This document shows, in pieces, positions 53,525 through 61,626 of a stretch of 61,626 nt of DNA; position 1 is the stretch's first letter; each line of letters opens with the position of its first letter. This stretch comes from Tateyamaria sp. ANG-S1 (GTDB lineage Bacteria; Pseudomonadota; Alphaproteobacteria; Rhodobacterales; Rhodobacteraceae), in NCBI RefSeq assembly GCF_000814025.1, contig NZ_JWLL01000020.1:1-61626 (forward strand). Reading direction: 5' to 3'. The notes under the pieces are model-generated. The model saw only the letters and a program-made list of their open reading frames with translations, was not told the origin of the DNA and did no database searches. The position numbers and the translations under genes were made by a program.

Positions 53525-53809
53525 ATGGCGGAAGAAACCACAAACATTGCCCGAGCGTCCGAAACGGACAAGGGCTACTGGGCGGCCAACGTCCGCATGA
53601 TCCTGATTTCACTGGTCATTTGGGCGCTTGTGTCCTTTGGCTTTGGCATCATCCTGCGTCCGCTTCTCAGCGGCATCGAGGTCGGCGGGACCGACCTGGG
53701 CTTTTGGTTCGCACAACAGGGATCGATCCTCGTCTTTCTGGCGCTGATCTTTTTCTACGCCTGGCGGATGAACAAGCTCGATAAGCAATACGGCGTGGAC
53801 GAGGAGTAA
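53525..53809 (+). CDS. Sodium/solute symporter small subunit (DUF4212)
   Basis: 94 aa with two helices (about 24-48 and 60-82) and the family's YWAANVRMILISLVIWALVSFG landmark. GGAGCC precedes the ATG at 53525; longer readings overlap intergenic sequence. It pairs with the large subunit 5 bp downstream. Confidence 0.92.
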   Translation: MAEETTNIARASETDKGYWAANVRMILISLVIWALVSFGFGIILRPLLSGIEVGGTDLGFWFAQQGSILVFLALIFFYAWRMNKLDKQYGVDEE

Positions 53810-53814
53810 TCGCC

Positions 53815-55599
53815 ATGGATCAGTTTACACTTAACCTGCTGTTTGTCGGCGCATCGTTCGCGCTGTACATCGGCATCGCTGTCTGGGCCCGCGCGGGTTC
53901 GACAAGCGAGTTCTACGCTGCCGGTCGCGGCGTGCACCCAGTTACCAACGGCATGGCCACGGCGGCGGATTGGATGTCGGCGGCGTCCTTCATTTCGATG
54001 GCGGGTCTGATTGCCTTTACCGGCTATGACAACTCGTCCTTCCTGATGGGTTGGACGGGTGGCTACGTGCTCCTCGCGCTGCTCCTCGCCCCTTACCTGC
54101 GCAAGTTTGGCAAGTTCACGGTGTCCGAGTTCATCGGCGATCGGTTCTACAGCTCGACCGCGCGTCTAGTGGCCGTGATCTGCCTGCTGGTGGCTTCGAT
54201 CACTTACGTGATCGGTCAAATGCAGGGTGTTGGCATCGCCTTTGGTCGCTTCCTTGAGATCGACACGACCTGGGGTCTGTTGATTGGTGCCTGTGTGGTG
54301 TTTGCCTATGCCGTGTTCGGCGGCATGAAGGGCGTGACCTACACCCAGGTGGCGCAATACTGCGTGCTGATCACCGCCTACACCATTCCGGCGGTCTTCA
54401 TCTCGTTGCAACTGACGGGCAACCCGATCCCTGCGCTGGGTCTGTTTGGTTCGACCGAAAGCGGTGAGCCGCTGCTGGCGAAGCTGGACCAGATCGTGAC
54501 CGACCTTGGCTTTGCTGAGTATACGGCAGCGCATGGGTCTACCCTGAACATGGTGCTTTTCACCCTGTCGCTGATGATCGGTACAGCGGGTCTGCCCCAC
54601 GTCATCATGCGCTTCTTTACGGTGCCCAAGGTGTCTGACGCCCGCTGGTCTGCCGGTTGGACGCTGGTGTTCATCGCTCTGTTGTACCTGACGGCCCCTG
54701 CCGTTGGTGCCATGGCTCGTCTGAACATCTCGGAGCTGATGTGGCCCAATGGGACCGCAGGTGAGGCCGTGACGGTCGAAGCCATTGAAAACGATCCGGA
54801 ATATGCATGGATGGCGACGTGGCAGAAGACCGGTCTTCTGGATTGGGAAGACAAGAACGGCGACGGCAAAATCCAGTACTACAACGACGCGAATGCCGAG
54901 TTGCAGGAACGTGCTGCGGCCAACGGCTGGGAAGGCAATGAGCTGACCAACTTCAACCGCGACATCCTTGTGCTGGCCAACCCCGAGATTGCGTCCCTTC
55001 CGGGCTGGGTGATCGGCCTTGTGGCGGCAGGTGGTCTTGCGGCGGCCTTGTCCACGGCGGCGGGTCTGCTCTTGGCGATCTCGTCGGCGGTGAGCCACGA
55101 CTTGCTGAAGGGTCAGCTGACGCCGAACATGTCCGAGAAGTCAGAGCTGCTTGCGGCCCGGATTTCGATGGCGGCGGCGATTGTTGTGGCTGTGCTCTTG
55201 GGTCTGAACCCGCCGGGCTTTGCCGCCCAGACGGTGGCGCTGGCCTTTGGTCTGGCTGCGGCCTCGATCTTCCCTGCGCTGATGATGGGCATCTTCTCGA
55301 CCCGCATCAACAATGTGGGCGCGGTTGCGGGTATGCTGGCCGGTCTGGTTGTGACCTTGCTGTACATCTTCCTGCACAAAGGCTGGTTCTTTATCCCGGA
55401 CACCAATTCGTTCACGGATGCTGATCCGCTCTTGGGGCCGATCAAGTCGACATCGTTCGGTGCGATCGGGGCCATGGTCAACTTTGCAGTCGCCTACGTG
55501 GTGTCCGGCATGACCAAGGAGACCCCGCAAGAGATCAAGGACCTGGTGGAAAGCGTGCGCATCCCGCGTGGAGCGGGTGCGGCAGCCGCCGACCACTAA
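53815..55599 (+). CDS. Sodium:solute symporter large subunit, ActP-like (VC_2705 family)
   Basis: 594 aa, about 13 helices. SSF signature region: FYAAGRGVHPVTNGMATAADWMSAASF (landmark about 38-64) and GTAGLPHVIMRFFTVPKV. A hydrophilic insert at about 320-385 separates helices. It is related to acetate permease ActP; together with DUF4212 and acs it points to acetate or a similar carboxylate. Confidence 0.92.
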   Translation: MDQFTLNLLFVGASFALYIGIAVWARAGSTSEFYAAGRGVHPVTNGMATAADWMSAASFISMAGLIAFTGYDNSSFLMGWTGGYVLLALLLAPYLRKFGKFTVSEFIGDRFYSSTARLVAVICLLVASITYVIGQMQGVGIAFGRFLEIDTTWGLLIGACVVFAYAVFGGMKGVTYTQVAQYCVLITAYTIPAVFISLQLTGNPIPALGLFGSTESGEPLLAKLDQIVTDLGFAEYTAAHGSTLNMVLFTLSLMIGTAGLPHVIMRFFTVPKVSDARWSAGWTLVFIALLYLTAPAVGAMARLNISELMWPNGTAGEAVTVEAIENDPEYAWMATWQKTGLLDWEDKNGDGKIQYYNDANAELQERAAANGWEGNELTNFNRDILVLANPEIASLPGWVIGLVAAGGLAAALSTAAGLLLAISSAVSHDLLKGQLTPNMSEKSELLAARISMAAAIVVAVLLGLNPPGFAAQTVALAFGLAAASIFPALMMGIFSTRINNVGAVAGMLAGLVVTLLYIFLHKGWFFIPDTNSFTDADPLLGPIKSTSFGAIGAMVNFAVAYVVSGMTKETPQEIKDLVESVRIPRGAGAAAADH

Positions 55600-55707
55600 G
55601 GCCCTTTGGGCGCATCGCAGCCCTCTCTTCCCTGCGATGCGCCTTGAAAATGACGGCCTGTCCGCGATGCTCGTGGGCAGGCCATGTTCTTGACCGGGAG
55701 GTAGCTG

Positions 55708-57111
55708 ATGTCGTCGCAGGATCTGACCGTTTTGCCGGTGGACGAGTTGATGACGCGCGATCCGGTCATTTGTGGGCCTGATGCCACCATCCGCGCGGCG
55801 GCGGAGTTGATGGCCGGGCGCCGGATTTCATCGGTTTGTATTGTCGATGCACAGGGTTTTCGCGGCATCGTCACGGTGCGCGACATCAATGCAAAGGTGG
55901 TTGCCGGGGGGCTGAGCCCGGAAGAGCCCGTGGAGCGGGTGATGACGCCCGCGCCTTTGACGTTACCGCCCGATGCGCTGGGTCTGGATGTGCTGCACAT
56001 GATGATGGAGCGCCACATCGGTCATGTGCCGATAGTCGATGCTGGGCGGTTGGTGGGCATCGTGACCCAGACCGATTTGACACGCTTTCAGGCGTTGTCT
56101 TCGGCAGAGTTGGTGCGATTGGTGGCTGAGGCGCCGGATGTGGCAGCGATGGCTGAGGTGACGGGCCGTATTCCCGGGTTGCTGGCGCAACTGGTCGGGG
56201 CGGGCACGCGGCATGATGGGGTGACGCGCCTGATCACGGACATTGCCGATACCGTCACGCGCCGTTTGTTGACCATGGCCGAAGAGGAATTGGGCGCGCC
56301 GCCTGTGCCATATCTTTGGCTCGCTTGCGGCAGTCAGGGGCGGCGCGAACAGACCGGGGTGTCGGATCAGGACAACTGTTTGATCCTGTCGGATAAAGTC
56401 TCTGACGCGGATATGCCCTACTTTGCCAAGCTGGCGCAGATCGTGAGCGACGGGCTGCACGCCTGTGGCTACGTCTATTGCCCCGGCGACATGATGGCGA
56501 CGAACCCGCGCTGGTGTCAGCCCTTGTCGAAGTGGCGTGCCTATTTCGAGGGCTGGATCGCCAAGCCAAATCCGGAGGCGCAGATGCTCGCCTCTGTCAT
56601 GTTTGATCTGCGGGCGATTGGTGGGGATGAGAGCCTGTTTTCCGACCTGCAGGCTGAAACACTGGCGAAGGCGTCGGGCAACTCGATTTTCGTCGCACAC
56701 ATAGTGTCGAATTCGCTGAAGCATGCGCCGCCGCTGGGTCTGTTTAACCGGTTGCCGCGCACGCCGCTGGATCTGAAGCACACGGGCGTTGTGCCAGTGG
56801 TCGATCTGGGCCGCGTCTATGCCCTGCAGGGGCAGGCGACGGCGGTGAACACGCGCGCGCGGTTGGAGGCGGCGCTGGAGACCGGCGCGATGTCGTCCAG
56901 TGGTGGGGCGGATTTGATTGACGCCTATGATATGATCGCCACCACGCGGCTGCGGCGGCAGGCGCGGCAGATCAGGGAGGGCGAGGCGCCGGGCAATATG
57001 CTGCCGCCGGACGTCTTGTCGGGGTTTGAGCGCAGCCATTTGCGGGAGGCGTTTGTCATCGTCAAAACCATGCAATCCGCACTGGGGACGGGCAAGGGAG
57101 CACTGGGGTAG
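55708..57111 (+). CDS. CBS-domain / DUF294 nucleotidyltransferase-like protein
   Basis: 467 aa. Two CBS domains (about 10-125), then a DUF294 nucleotidyltransferase-like core, ACGSQGRREQTGVSDQDN (GS and DxD-type motif, about 208-225), and DUF294_C. It resembles GlnD-type sensors and could modify or sense a nucleotide, with CBS binding AMP/ATP. Commonly found next to this symporter family and a DnaQ-like gene. Confidence 0.88.
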   Translation: MSSQDLTVLPVDELMTRDPVICGPDATIRAAAELMAGRRISSVCIVDAQGFRGIVTVRDINAKVVAGGLSPEEPVERVMTPAPLTLPPDALGLDVLHMMMERHIGHVPIVDAGRLVGIVTQTDLTRFQALSSAELVRLVAEAPDVAAMAEVTGRIPGLLAQLVGAGTRHDGVTRLITDIADTVTRRLLTMAEEELGAPPVPYLWLACGSQGRREQTGVSDQDNCLILSDKVSDADMPYFAKLAQIVSDGLHACGYVYCPGDMMATNPRWCQPLSKWRAYFEGWIAKPNPEAQMLASVMFDLRAIGGDESLFSDLQAETLAKASGNSIFVAHIVSNSLKHAPPLGLFNRLPRTPLDLKHTGVVPVVDLGRVYALQGQATAVNTRARLEAALETGAMSSSGGADLIDAYDMIATTRLRRQARQIREGEAPGNMLPPDVLSGFERSHLREAFVIVKTMQSALGTGKGALG

Positions 57112-57114
57112 GCC

Positions 57115-57633
57115 ATGTTTGTGGAATTGATTGCGACGGTTTTCGCAGGCATCGGCGCCGCGGGTCTGGTTATGGTGTTGAACCTGATGACCGGGCGGCG
57201 CTTGCCCAAGTGGCTGATGCCTGTGGCGGCGGGGGCCGGGATGATCGGCATGACCATCTCGAACGAATACACGTGGTTCGGGCGCACCGCTGAGCGACTG
57301 CCGGAGGGGGTCGAGATTGCCATGACCGTGGATGAGCAAAGCTGGTTTCGGCCCTGGACGCAAGTGGCGCCCTACACCAAGCGCTTTGTCGCGGTGGATG
57401 TCGCCAACCTGCGCCGGAACGAGGCGCAGCCGGATCAGCGTATGGTGGATCTGTACTTCTTTGGCCGCTGGTCGCCGGTGAACCAGACGCCGATGCTGCT
57501 GGACTGTGCCGGGGCGCAGTCCGCTGTGCTGATCGACGGGGCGGAGTTTGCTGCCGATGGCAGTGTCAGCGATGCCGATTGGCAGGCGATGCCGGGTGAC
57601 GATCCGATCCTGAGCATGGTATGCGAGGCGTGA
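57115..57633 (+). CDS. Membrane-anchored protein of unknown function
   Basis: 172 aa with two N-terminal helices (about 5-25, 35-55) and a soluble remainder (NEYTWFGRTAERLPEGVEI, landmark) that contains two Cys. It lies 3 bp after the DUF294 gene and 1 bp before the exonuclease gene, so it belongs to that operon. No family recognised. Confidence 0.75.
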   Translation: MFVELIATVFAGIGAAGLVMVLNLMTGRRLPKWLMPVAAGAGMIGMTISNEYTWFGRTAERLPEGVEIAMTVDEQSWFRPWTQVAPYTKRFVAVDVANLRRNEAQPDQRMVDLYFFGRWSPVNQTPMLLDCAGAQSAVLIDGAEFAADGSVSDADWQAMPGDDPILSMVCEA

Positions 57634-57634
57634 G

Positions 57635-59044
57635 ATGCTGACCCGCCTGTCCCTGCGCCTGCGCATCTTCCTGTTCTTTTGCCTGATGGCGGCGGGTGGC
57701 GCGGCGCTGGCGGCGGGGGCGCTTTACTTTGGCTGGGCACGGGGTGAGGGCGCGCTGCCGGGTGGGCCGTTTGTCACCGCCTTTGTTCTCTTTGCGTTTC
57801 TCAACACCGGTCTGGCGGCAGTGGTCTGGTTGCTCTTTGACGAGAACGTGGCCAAGCCCATCAATGCGCTTGCGGCAGAGCTGCGCCTGCGCGCCCATTC
57901 CGGTGTTGCGCGTGAGGTGGATGCCGACGTGGCGCGGTATCTGGGTGACCTGGCCCCCGCTGCGCAAGCGGTTTCCGAGGTGTTGAGCTCGAGCGTGATG
58001 GACAGCGCAACGGAGGTGGCCCACAAGACCGCGCGCCTGCAGGCCGAGGCGGAGAGGCTGACCGCGCTTCTCACCGAAATCCCGGTGGCTACGATTATGG
58101 TGAACGAGCGGATGGGCATTGTCCTTTATGACGGGCAAGCGGCAGAGATCCTGGCTGGTATTGCGCCACCGCGGCTGAAGGCGCCTTTGGTGGATTACTT
58201 CTATGCTGCCGATCTGGGCCGCGCGAAGTCGACCATGAACCAGACCGGCACCGAGGTGGTCTTTGACTTGCGGGACAAGGATGCGACGACCACCTTTGCC
58301 GCCAAGTTCAAGCCGCTGGATGGGGCGGGCTTCATGCTGCTGATCGAGATGCCGGAGGAGCCGATGTCGCCGGAGGCGGCGCGGCCGCTGGTCTATGATT
58401 TCGATCTGTTGAATGCTGGCGATGCAGAGGATTTGCAGGACACGACCCTGTCCGAGTTGTGTTTCGTGGCCTTCGATTCCGAGACGACGGGCTTGTCCAC
58501 GGCAGATGATGACGTGGTGCAGCTGGGCGCGGTGCGTGTCTTGAATGGCCGTATTGTCGAGGGTGAGGTGCTGGAAAGCTATGTGGACCCGGGTCGTCCG
58601 ATCCCAACTGCCTCGACCGCTGTGCATCATGTGTCGGATGCGGATGTGGCGGGCGCGCCGGACTTTGCGACAGCCGGGCGGGCATTGCACGGGTTTTGTC
58701 AGGATGCCGTTCTGGTGGCGCATAATGCGCCCTTTGACATCGCCTTTCTGCGTCGCGGGGCAGGGGCGATGGGGGTGGAGTGGGACCATCCGGTGCTGGA
58801 CACGGTGCTGTTGTCAGCGATTGTCTTTGGCACGACGGAAGAGCATACGCTCGACGCGCTCTGTGATCGGCTCGACATCTCCATTCCCCCCGACCAGCGG
58901 CATACCGCCCTGGGTGACGCGCAAGTGACGGCGGAGGCGCTGGTGCGGTTGATCCCGCTTCTGGAGGGTAGGGGGCTGCGGACGCTTCGGGATGTGATTG
59001 CAGAGAGCAAGAAGCACGGGCGGCTTTTGCAGGATCTGAACTGA
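57635..59044 (+). CDS. Membrane sensor-like protein fused to a DnaQ-family exonuclease
   Basis: 469 aa. Two helices (about 10-30, 45-65), a HAMP/coiled-coil and PAS-like middle (about 70-250: VATIMVNERMGIVLYDGQAAEIL), then a DEDDh exonuclease: FDSETTGL (Asp, Glu), HNAPFDIAFL (Asp) and HTALGDAQ (His, Asp). All catalytic residues are present. Polymerase III epsilon-like, but with a sensor-kinase-like N-terminus lacking any kinase domain. Overlaps the small membrane protein stop. Substrate unknown. Confidence 0.88.
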   Translation: MLTRLSLRLRIFLFFCLMAAGGAALAAGALYFGWARGEGALPGGPFVTAFVLFAFLNTGLAAVVWLLFDENVAKPINALAAELRLRAHSGVAREVDADVARYLGDLAPAAQAVSEVLSSSVMDSATEVAHKTARLQAEAERLTALLTEIPVATIMVNERMGIVLYDGQAAEILAGIAPPRLKAPLVDYFYAADLGRAKSTMNQTGTEVVFDLRDKDATTTFAAKFKPLDGAGFMLLIEMPEEPMSPEAARPLVYDFDLLNAGDAEDLQDTTLSELCFVAFDSETTGLSTADDDVVQLGAVRVLNGRIVEGEVLESYVDPGRPIPTASTAVHHVSDADVAGAPDFATAGRALHGFCQDAVLVAHNAPFDIAFLRRGAGAMGVEWDHPVLDTVLLSAIVFGTTEEHTLDALCDRLDISIPPDQRHTALGDAQVTAEALVRLIPLLEGRGLRTLRDVIAESKKHGRLLQDLN

Positions 59045-59045
59045 C

Positions 59046-59075
59046 TTGCATGGATCGGGTGCGTGCCCATATACT
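59046..59075 (+). promoter_or_regulatory. Sigma-70-like promoter of the ParDE module
   Basis: TTGCAT and TATACT separated by 18 bp, 25 bp before the ParD start. Good match for the -35/-10 consensus in a region without other structure. Confidence 0.5.
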
Positions 59076-59099
59076 ACCCAGTAGCAATGGGAGCGTGTG

Positions 59100-59369
59100 A
59101 TGTCCGTTAAAGCCTCAGTCTCGATCACGGATCAACAGGATGAGTTTGCCCGCCAACTGGTGGCCGATGGGCAGTATGCCAGCCTGAGCGCGGTGGTACA
59201 GCGCGGGTTGGAGCTGGTGCGGACCGAGGAGGAACGCGAGCGAGCGGAGCTGGCAGCCTTGCAGGCCTTCTTTGCCGAGCGGGCCGAGGGGCCGTTTGTG
59301 ACCGCAGAGGACGGGCGCCGCCGGACCGAAGACATGATTGCGGCCAAGTCTCTTGCCCACGGGCTATAG
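59100..59369 (+). CDS. parD: ParD-type antitoxin
   Basis: 89 aa; GGGAG precedes the ATG. Ribbon-helix-helix N-terminus (VSITDQQDEFARQLV, YASLSAVVQRGLEL) and an acidic C-terminus that would bind the toxin. The toxin gene overlaps its 3' end. Autorepression is expected. Confidence 0.88.
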   Translation: MSVKASVSITDQQDEFARQLVADGQYASLSAVVQRGLELVRTEEERERAELAALQAFFAERAEGPFVTAEDGRRRTEDMIAAKSLAHGL

Positions 59370-59712
59370 GGTTCTGCGCAGTGCAGCCTGCGACGCAGAT
59401 ATCGAGATTATCTTTGACCACCTGTTCCAGTCGTATCGGGACCTGGGCGATCCGCTGCAGGATGCGTTGAACCGTGCTGCGGCGCGGGTGCGCGGGATCG
59501 AGGATGCACTGGCGACCTTGGGTGATTTGCCATTTCAGGGGACGCTTGCGCCGCAGATCATGGACGGGCTGCGGCATGTGACCAGAGATAAGGCGGTGTT
59601 CTACTTTATCTCGGATGAAGTGCGTGGCGAGGTGCGGGTGCTAGGTGTGTTTTTCGGCGGTCAAGACCACCGGCGGCATATCTTGCGGCGCATTATGGAA
59701 AGCGACGGGTAA
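59353..59712 (+). CDS. parE: ParE-type toxin
   Basis: About 119 aa from TTG at 59353 (PTGYRVLRSAACDADI); a TTG at 59338 is five codons longer. RelE/ParE fold: IEIIFDHLF near the start, DLPFQGTLA and VLGVFFGGQDHRRHI with a terminal basic patch. Overlaps ParD by 17 bp. It inhibits growth, probably via DNA gyrase. Confidence 0.85.
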   Translation: MPTGYRVLRSAACDADIEIIFDHLFQSYRDLGDPLQDALNRAAARVRGIEDALATLGDLPFQGTLAPQIMDGLRHVTRDKAVFYFISDEVRGEVRVLGVFFGGQDHRRHILRRIMESDG

Positions 59713-59746
59713 TTTGATTTATATAAAATTAGTCAGTAATATTGAC

Positions 59747-59848
59747 TTAAAAGACGTGTTGTTCTTCCCATAGTTCAATCTGTTCTAGGGTCAGGACTTC
59801 GGTAAGACGCGCCATCTGCGCATCCGTTAACCAGAAAAGATCTGATAT
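59747..59848 (-). pseudogene. IS5-family transposase N-terminal remnant
   Basis: The minus-strand frame reads ISDLFWLTDAQMARL, matching the SDLFWLTxAQMxRL opening of IS5-family transposases, but the start is ATA. The similarity ends after 15 residues and a stop follows 18 residues later. A decayed or truncated element. Confidence 0.55.
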
Positions 59849-60220
59849 ATTCACCGCTCGTTTTTGCAGCGGTGAATCACGCAGCACGTCGGAAATCAAT
59901 GGGTGCCGACTCTAAGTATGTCCAAGGCGCATTCAACTTCATGACTGATAAATTGGTGAGCTTTTCTACCAGCTGTCTCCGCTTCAACATTCTTGCAAAA
60001 CCAGAACGCTAGGAAATATCTAGCGAGATGGCGTGAAAGGCCATTCCGCCGACGTCCTGGATGCATATAACTTCGTACATCGCCTAAAGACACTGAGCGG
60101 TCTCACGCCTTACGAATACATCTGCAGAATCTGGACTTCTGAGCTAGAGCGATTCATCTTAGATCCGATCCACCAGATGCCGGGACTGAACACCTACAGC
60201 CAACCTGGTTATAGCCGCAT
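59849..60220. other. IS-derived degraded stretch
   Basis: Between the two transposase fragments no intact gene is visible. A GCTAG...CTAGC inverted repeat near 60010 may be leftover element sequence. Short frames on either strand have no recognisable family. Confidence 0.4.
60033..60194 (+). pseudogene. IS481-family transposase C-terminal remnant
   Basis: The plus frame reads YNFVHRLKTLSGLTPYEYI (landmark) and ends WTSELERFILDPIHQMPGLNT, the typical IS481 transposase C-terminus. The natural stop is lost (TAC instead) and the frame runs on; the upstream DDE domain is absent. The fragment confirms past IS activity here. Confidence 0.72.
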
Positions 60221-60499
60221 CTATTTGCCTGTCTTCATACGATCGACCAGTACTGAAAAACTCGTAACAAATACGAGTGAGAAGCCCAGTCCCAGCAAGC
60301 CAACAAAGGAAAACGCCAGTATGGTCCCGACAAACGGCAGCGCTTCTTGCAAAATCGCTAGCCAGCCAAGCTCATCAATTAAGCTGATGAAGTCATCGCC
60401 AATTGGCACAAAACGTTCTAGCCAAACGAGGGCTGGGAACGTCACCATAATCAGCACAACAAGGACCCAACTCGGTAGCGTATCAAAACCTTTTTTCAT
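60221..60499 (-). CDS. Small membrane protein, unknown function
   Basis: 92 aa from the ATG at 60499 (AGAGGACG upstream). Two hydrophobic segments (about 8-28 and 50-80) around an acidic loop (DDFISLIDELGW). No family recognised. Single gene between the IS remnants and the Mrr-like pseudogene. Confidence 0.55.
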   Translation of the reverse strand: MKKGFDTLPSWVLVVLIMVTFPALVWLERFVPIGDDFISLIDELGWLAILQEALPFVGTILAFSFVGLLGLGFSLVFVTSFSVLVDRMKTGK

Positions 60500-60785
60500 G
60501 ACGTCCTCTTGGAACTCCAACGAATGTGGGGGTAACCATGGCTGAAGACTGCCGCACCGCAGCGGCATGTTTCACGGCTTACCGATGTATATGTTCACTT
60601 TATGTTCCGGCGTGGATTTGACAAGGCTTAACCTCCAGCAGCTCTCAGATTGCAGATACGCGATGGCCATCTCCCGCTTCATAGCAGCGCCTGGAGGAGC
60701 CTGATGAATACATCCTTTCCAAAACGACGACGTTTCTTTCCGGCCACTGCCTTGCCACTGATCATCACATCCTCTCGGATGGCAA

Positions 60786-61540
60786 ATGAAAAAGAGCGTC
60801 CTACTCGACCAAACCGGCGACGAAGCCGTGCCTCCCAGCACGGCCGTTCAGCGCCTTCTGCTGGCACCGACAGAGCACCCGGTTGCAACCTTGCCAGACC
60901 AAGAGCCTGATACCACCGTTGTCACGATCCAAAACGGCGGCCCCCAAGCGGCCTCCCCTGCCCTGCCAATCGGACAGCAGACGGTTTCGCAGAACGAGCG
61001 CAATCAACAACTGCGGGCCCAGCCGTCTCAAGAACAAACGCAAGTTGGGGATTTCCCAATCATCGGGGCGAGCCGCCAATTGGCCATGCTGGTCGCCCGC
61101 TATGCGCGGGCATTGGCCTGCATAGAATGGCGTGACATGGAGCGGCTGATGGCGGAGGTTTTCGAGAGTTTGGGTTTTGCTGCCGCGCTGACACCTCCCT
61201 CCAAGATGGGGGCAAGGACGTCATTGTAACATGCGAAGTCAAAGGGCAAATGGCCACATACTTCGTTGAGGTCAAACATTGGCGATCGGCAACAAAGGTC
61301 GGCTCAGATGCCGTACAAGATCTTTTGAATGTAGTCGTCGCGGAGAAGGTCGCCGGATGTCTTTTTCTATCGACCTATGGATTTATTGCGAACGCTTTTG
61401 AACAACTAACAGTGGTTGGCCGCCAACGTGTTTGGTTTGGCGATCAAGATAAGATCGCGTCTCTGTGTAAAACGTACGTAAAAGCGAAGTCTGGTGTTTG
61501 GTCACCGCCTGAGGATCTTTCAGAGCTTGTGAGGGATTAA
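60786..61540 (+). pseudogene. Mrr-like restriction endonuclease, frameshifted in a G5 tract
   Basis: Two frames of one gene. The first (60786-61229) ends after the Mrr-type stretch RDMERLMAEVFESLGFAA. The second resumes with GGKDVIVTCEVKG and the catalytic ...YFVEVKHWRSATKVG, a PD-(D/E)xK core, to 61540. The shift lies in GGGGG at 61208-61212: one extra G would restore a single 250-aa protein with a complete GxD...ExK site. Either a pseudogene or a phase-variable gene. Confidence 0.78.
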
Positions 61541-61542
61541 CG

Positions 61543-61626
61543 CTAAAGCCCAGCCGCTTTAGTCAAATTCACCCGGAACCGATCCCGACGGCGTTGGTAG
61601 GAGCGCGTCATTTCAGGGGAAGCGTG
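61543..61626 (-). CDS. Tyrosine recombinase C-terminus (partial, window edge)
   Basis: 27 residues plus TAG, cut at the window boundary. HASPEMTRSYQRRRDRF fits the final catalytic His-(x)8-Tyr region of phage-type integrases (H then MTRxY). Its position next to IS remnants and toxin-antitoxin genes suggests a mobile-element boundary. Confidence 0.6.
   Translation of the reverse strand, partial: HASPEMTRSYQRRRDRFRVNLTKAAGL

Noticed and set aside
60572..60765. Two tiny overlapping minus-strand frames (28 and 36 aa, ATGA-coupled)
   Set aside because: The coupling is suggestive but neither has a recognised family or a convincing ribosome binding site, and the region is IS-scarred.
1..61626. CRISPR arrays, tRNA or rRNA genes, riboswitches
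   Set aside because: No regularly spaced repeats other than the short iterons, and no cloverleaf or rRNA sequence was recognised by eye on either strand.

Overview
The window looks like part of an extrachromosomal replicon (plasmid or chromid) of a Rhodobacterales/Roseobacter-group alphaproteobacterium. It carries parAB next to an iteron-preceded replication initiator, has high GC, compact overlapping operons and no rRNA or tRNA genes. Its formate-dehydrogenase accessory proteins (DUF3305, DUF3306, DUF6494, DUF6505) are familiar from that order. The taxonomic call is inference from gene content.

0-26 kb is a periplasmic quinoprotein oxidation island. A three-gene signalling unit (hybrid kinase, FIST sensor protein, LuxR-type regulator) precedes a PQQ alcohol dehydrogenase with a Trp-Asp-Tyr-Asp active-site signature typical of lanthanide enzymes. 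Then come a NitT/TauT-type binding protein and ATPase, and a Ped-like ABC exporter/uptake operon with a beta-propeller protein. These are followed by cytochrome c-550 PedF, a quinoprotein-associated (XoxJ-like) binding protein and a form II CoxL-type molybdenum hydroxylase operon (coxG-S-L-M). ApbE with a NosR-like flavo/Fe-S membrane protein, a TauC-like permease, a VWA protein and pqqABCDE complete the island. A palindromic motif, CGACTTTGGTCG, recurs in the intergenic regions of this island and looks like the operator of one regulon.

26-44 kb is a formate-oxidation island: an NtrC-like regulator without the GAFTGA loop, FDH alpha/beta/gamma, a WD40-cytochrome c fusion, an FKBP isomerase, a TAT-signal mini-protein, a TorD chaperone, DUF3305/3306, a multi-[4Fe-4S] protein, another cytochrome c, Mrp, a lipoate/biotin ligase-like protein and a tungstate ABC transporter (TupABC). 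Alcohol, aldehyde and formate could thus be oxidised in the periplasm with electrons passing to cytochromes and quinone.

44.4-48.4 kb is the replication/partition block: candidate parS palindromes, parB, parA, iterons and rep.

48.4-59 kb is an acetate module: sensor kinase, acetyl-CoA synthetase, adenylate kinase, two-subunit sodium/solute symporter, CBS/DUF294 nucleotidyltransferase-like protein, a membrane protein and a membrane-anchored DnaQ-type exonuclease. Acs releases AMP that Adk can recycle.

59-61.6 kb is a decaying mobile region: ParDE toxin-antitoxin, two transposase remnants, a small membrane protein, a frameshifted Mrr-like endonuclease and the C-terminus of a tyrosine recombinase cut by the window edge.
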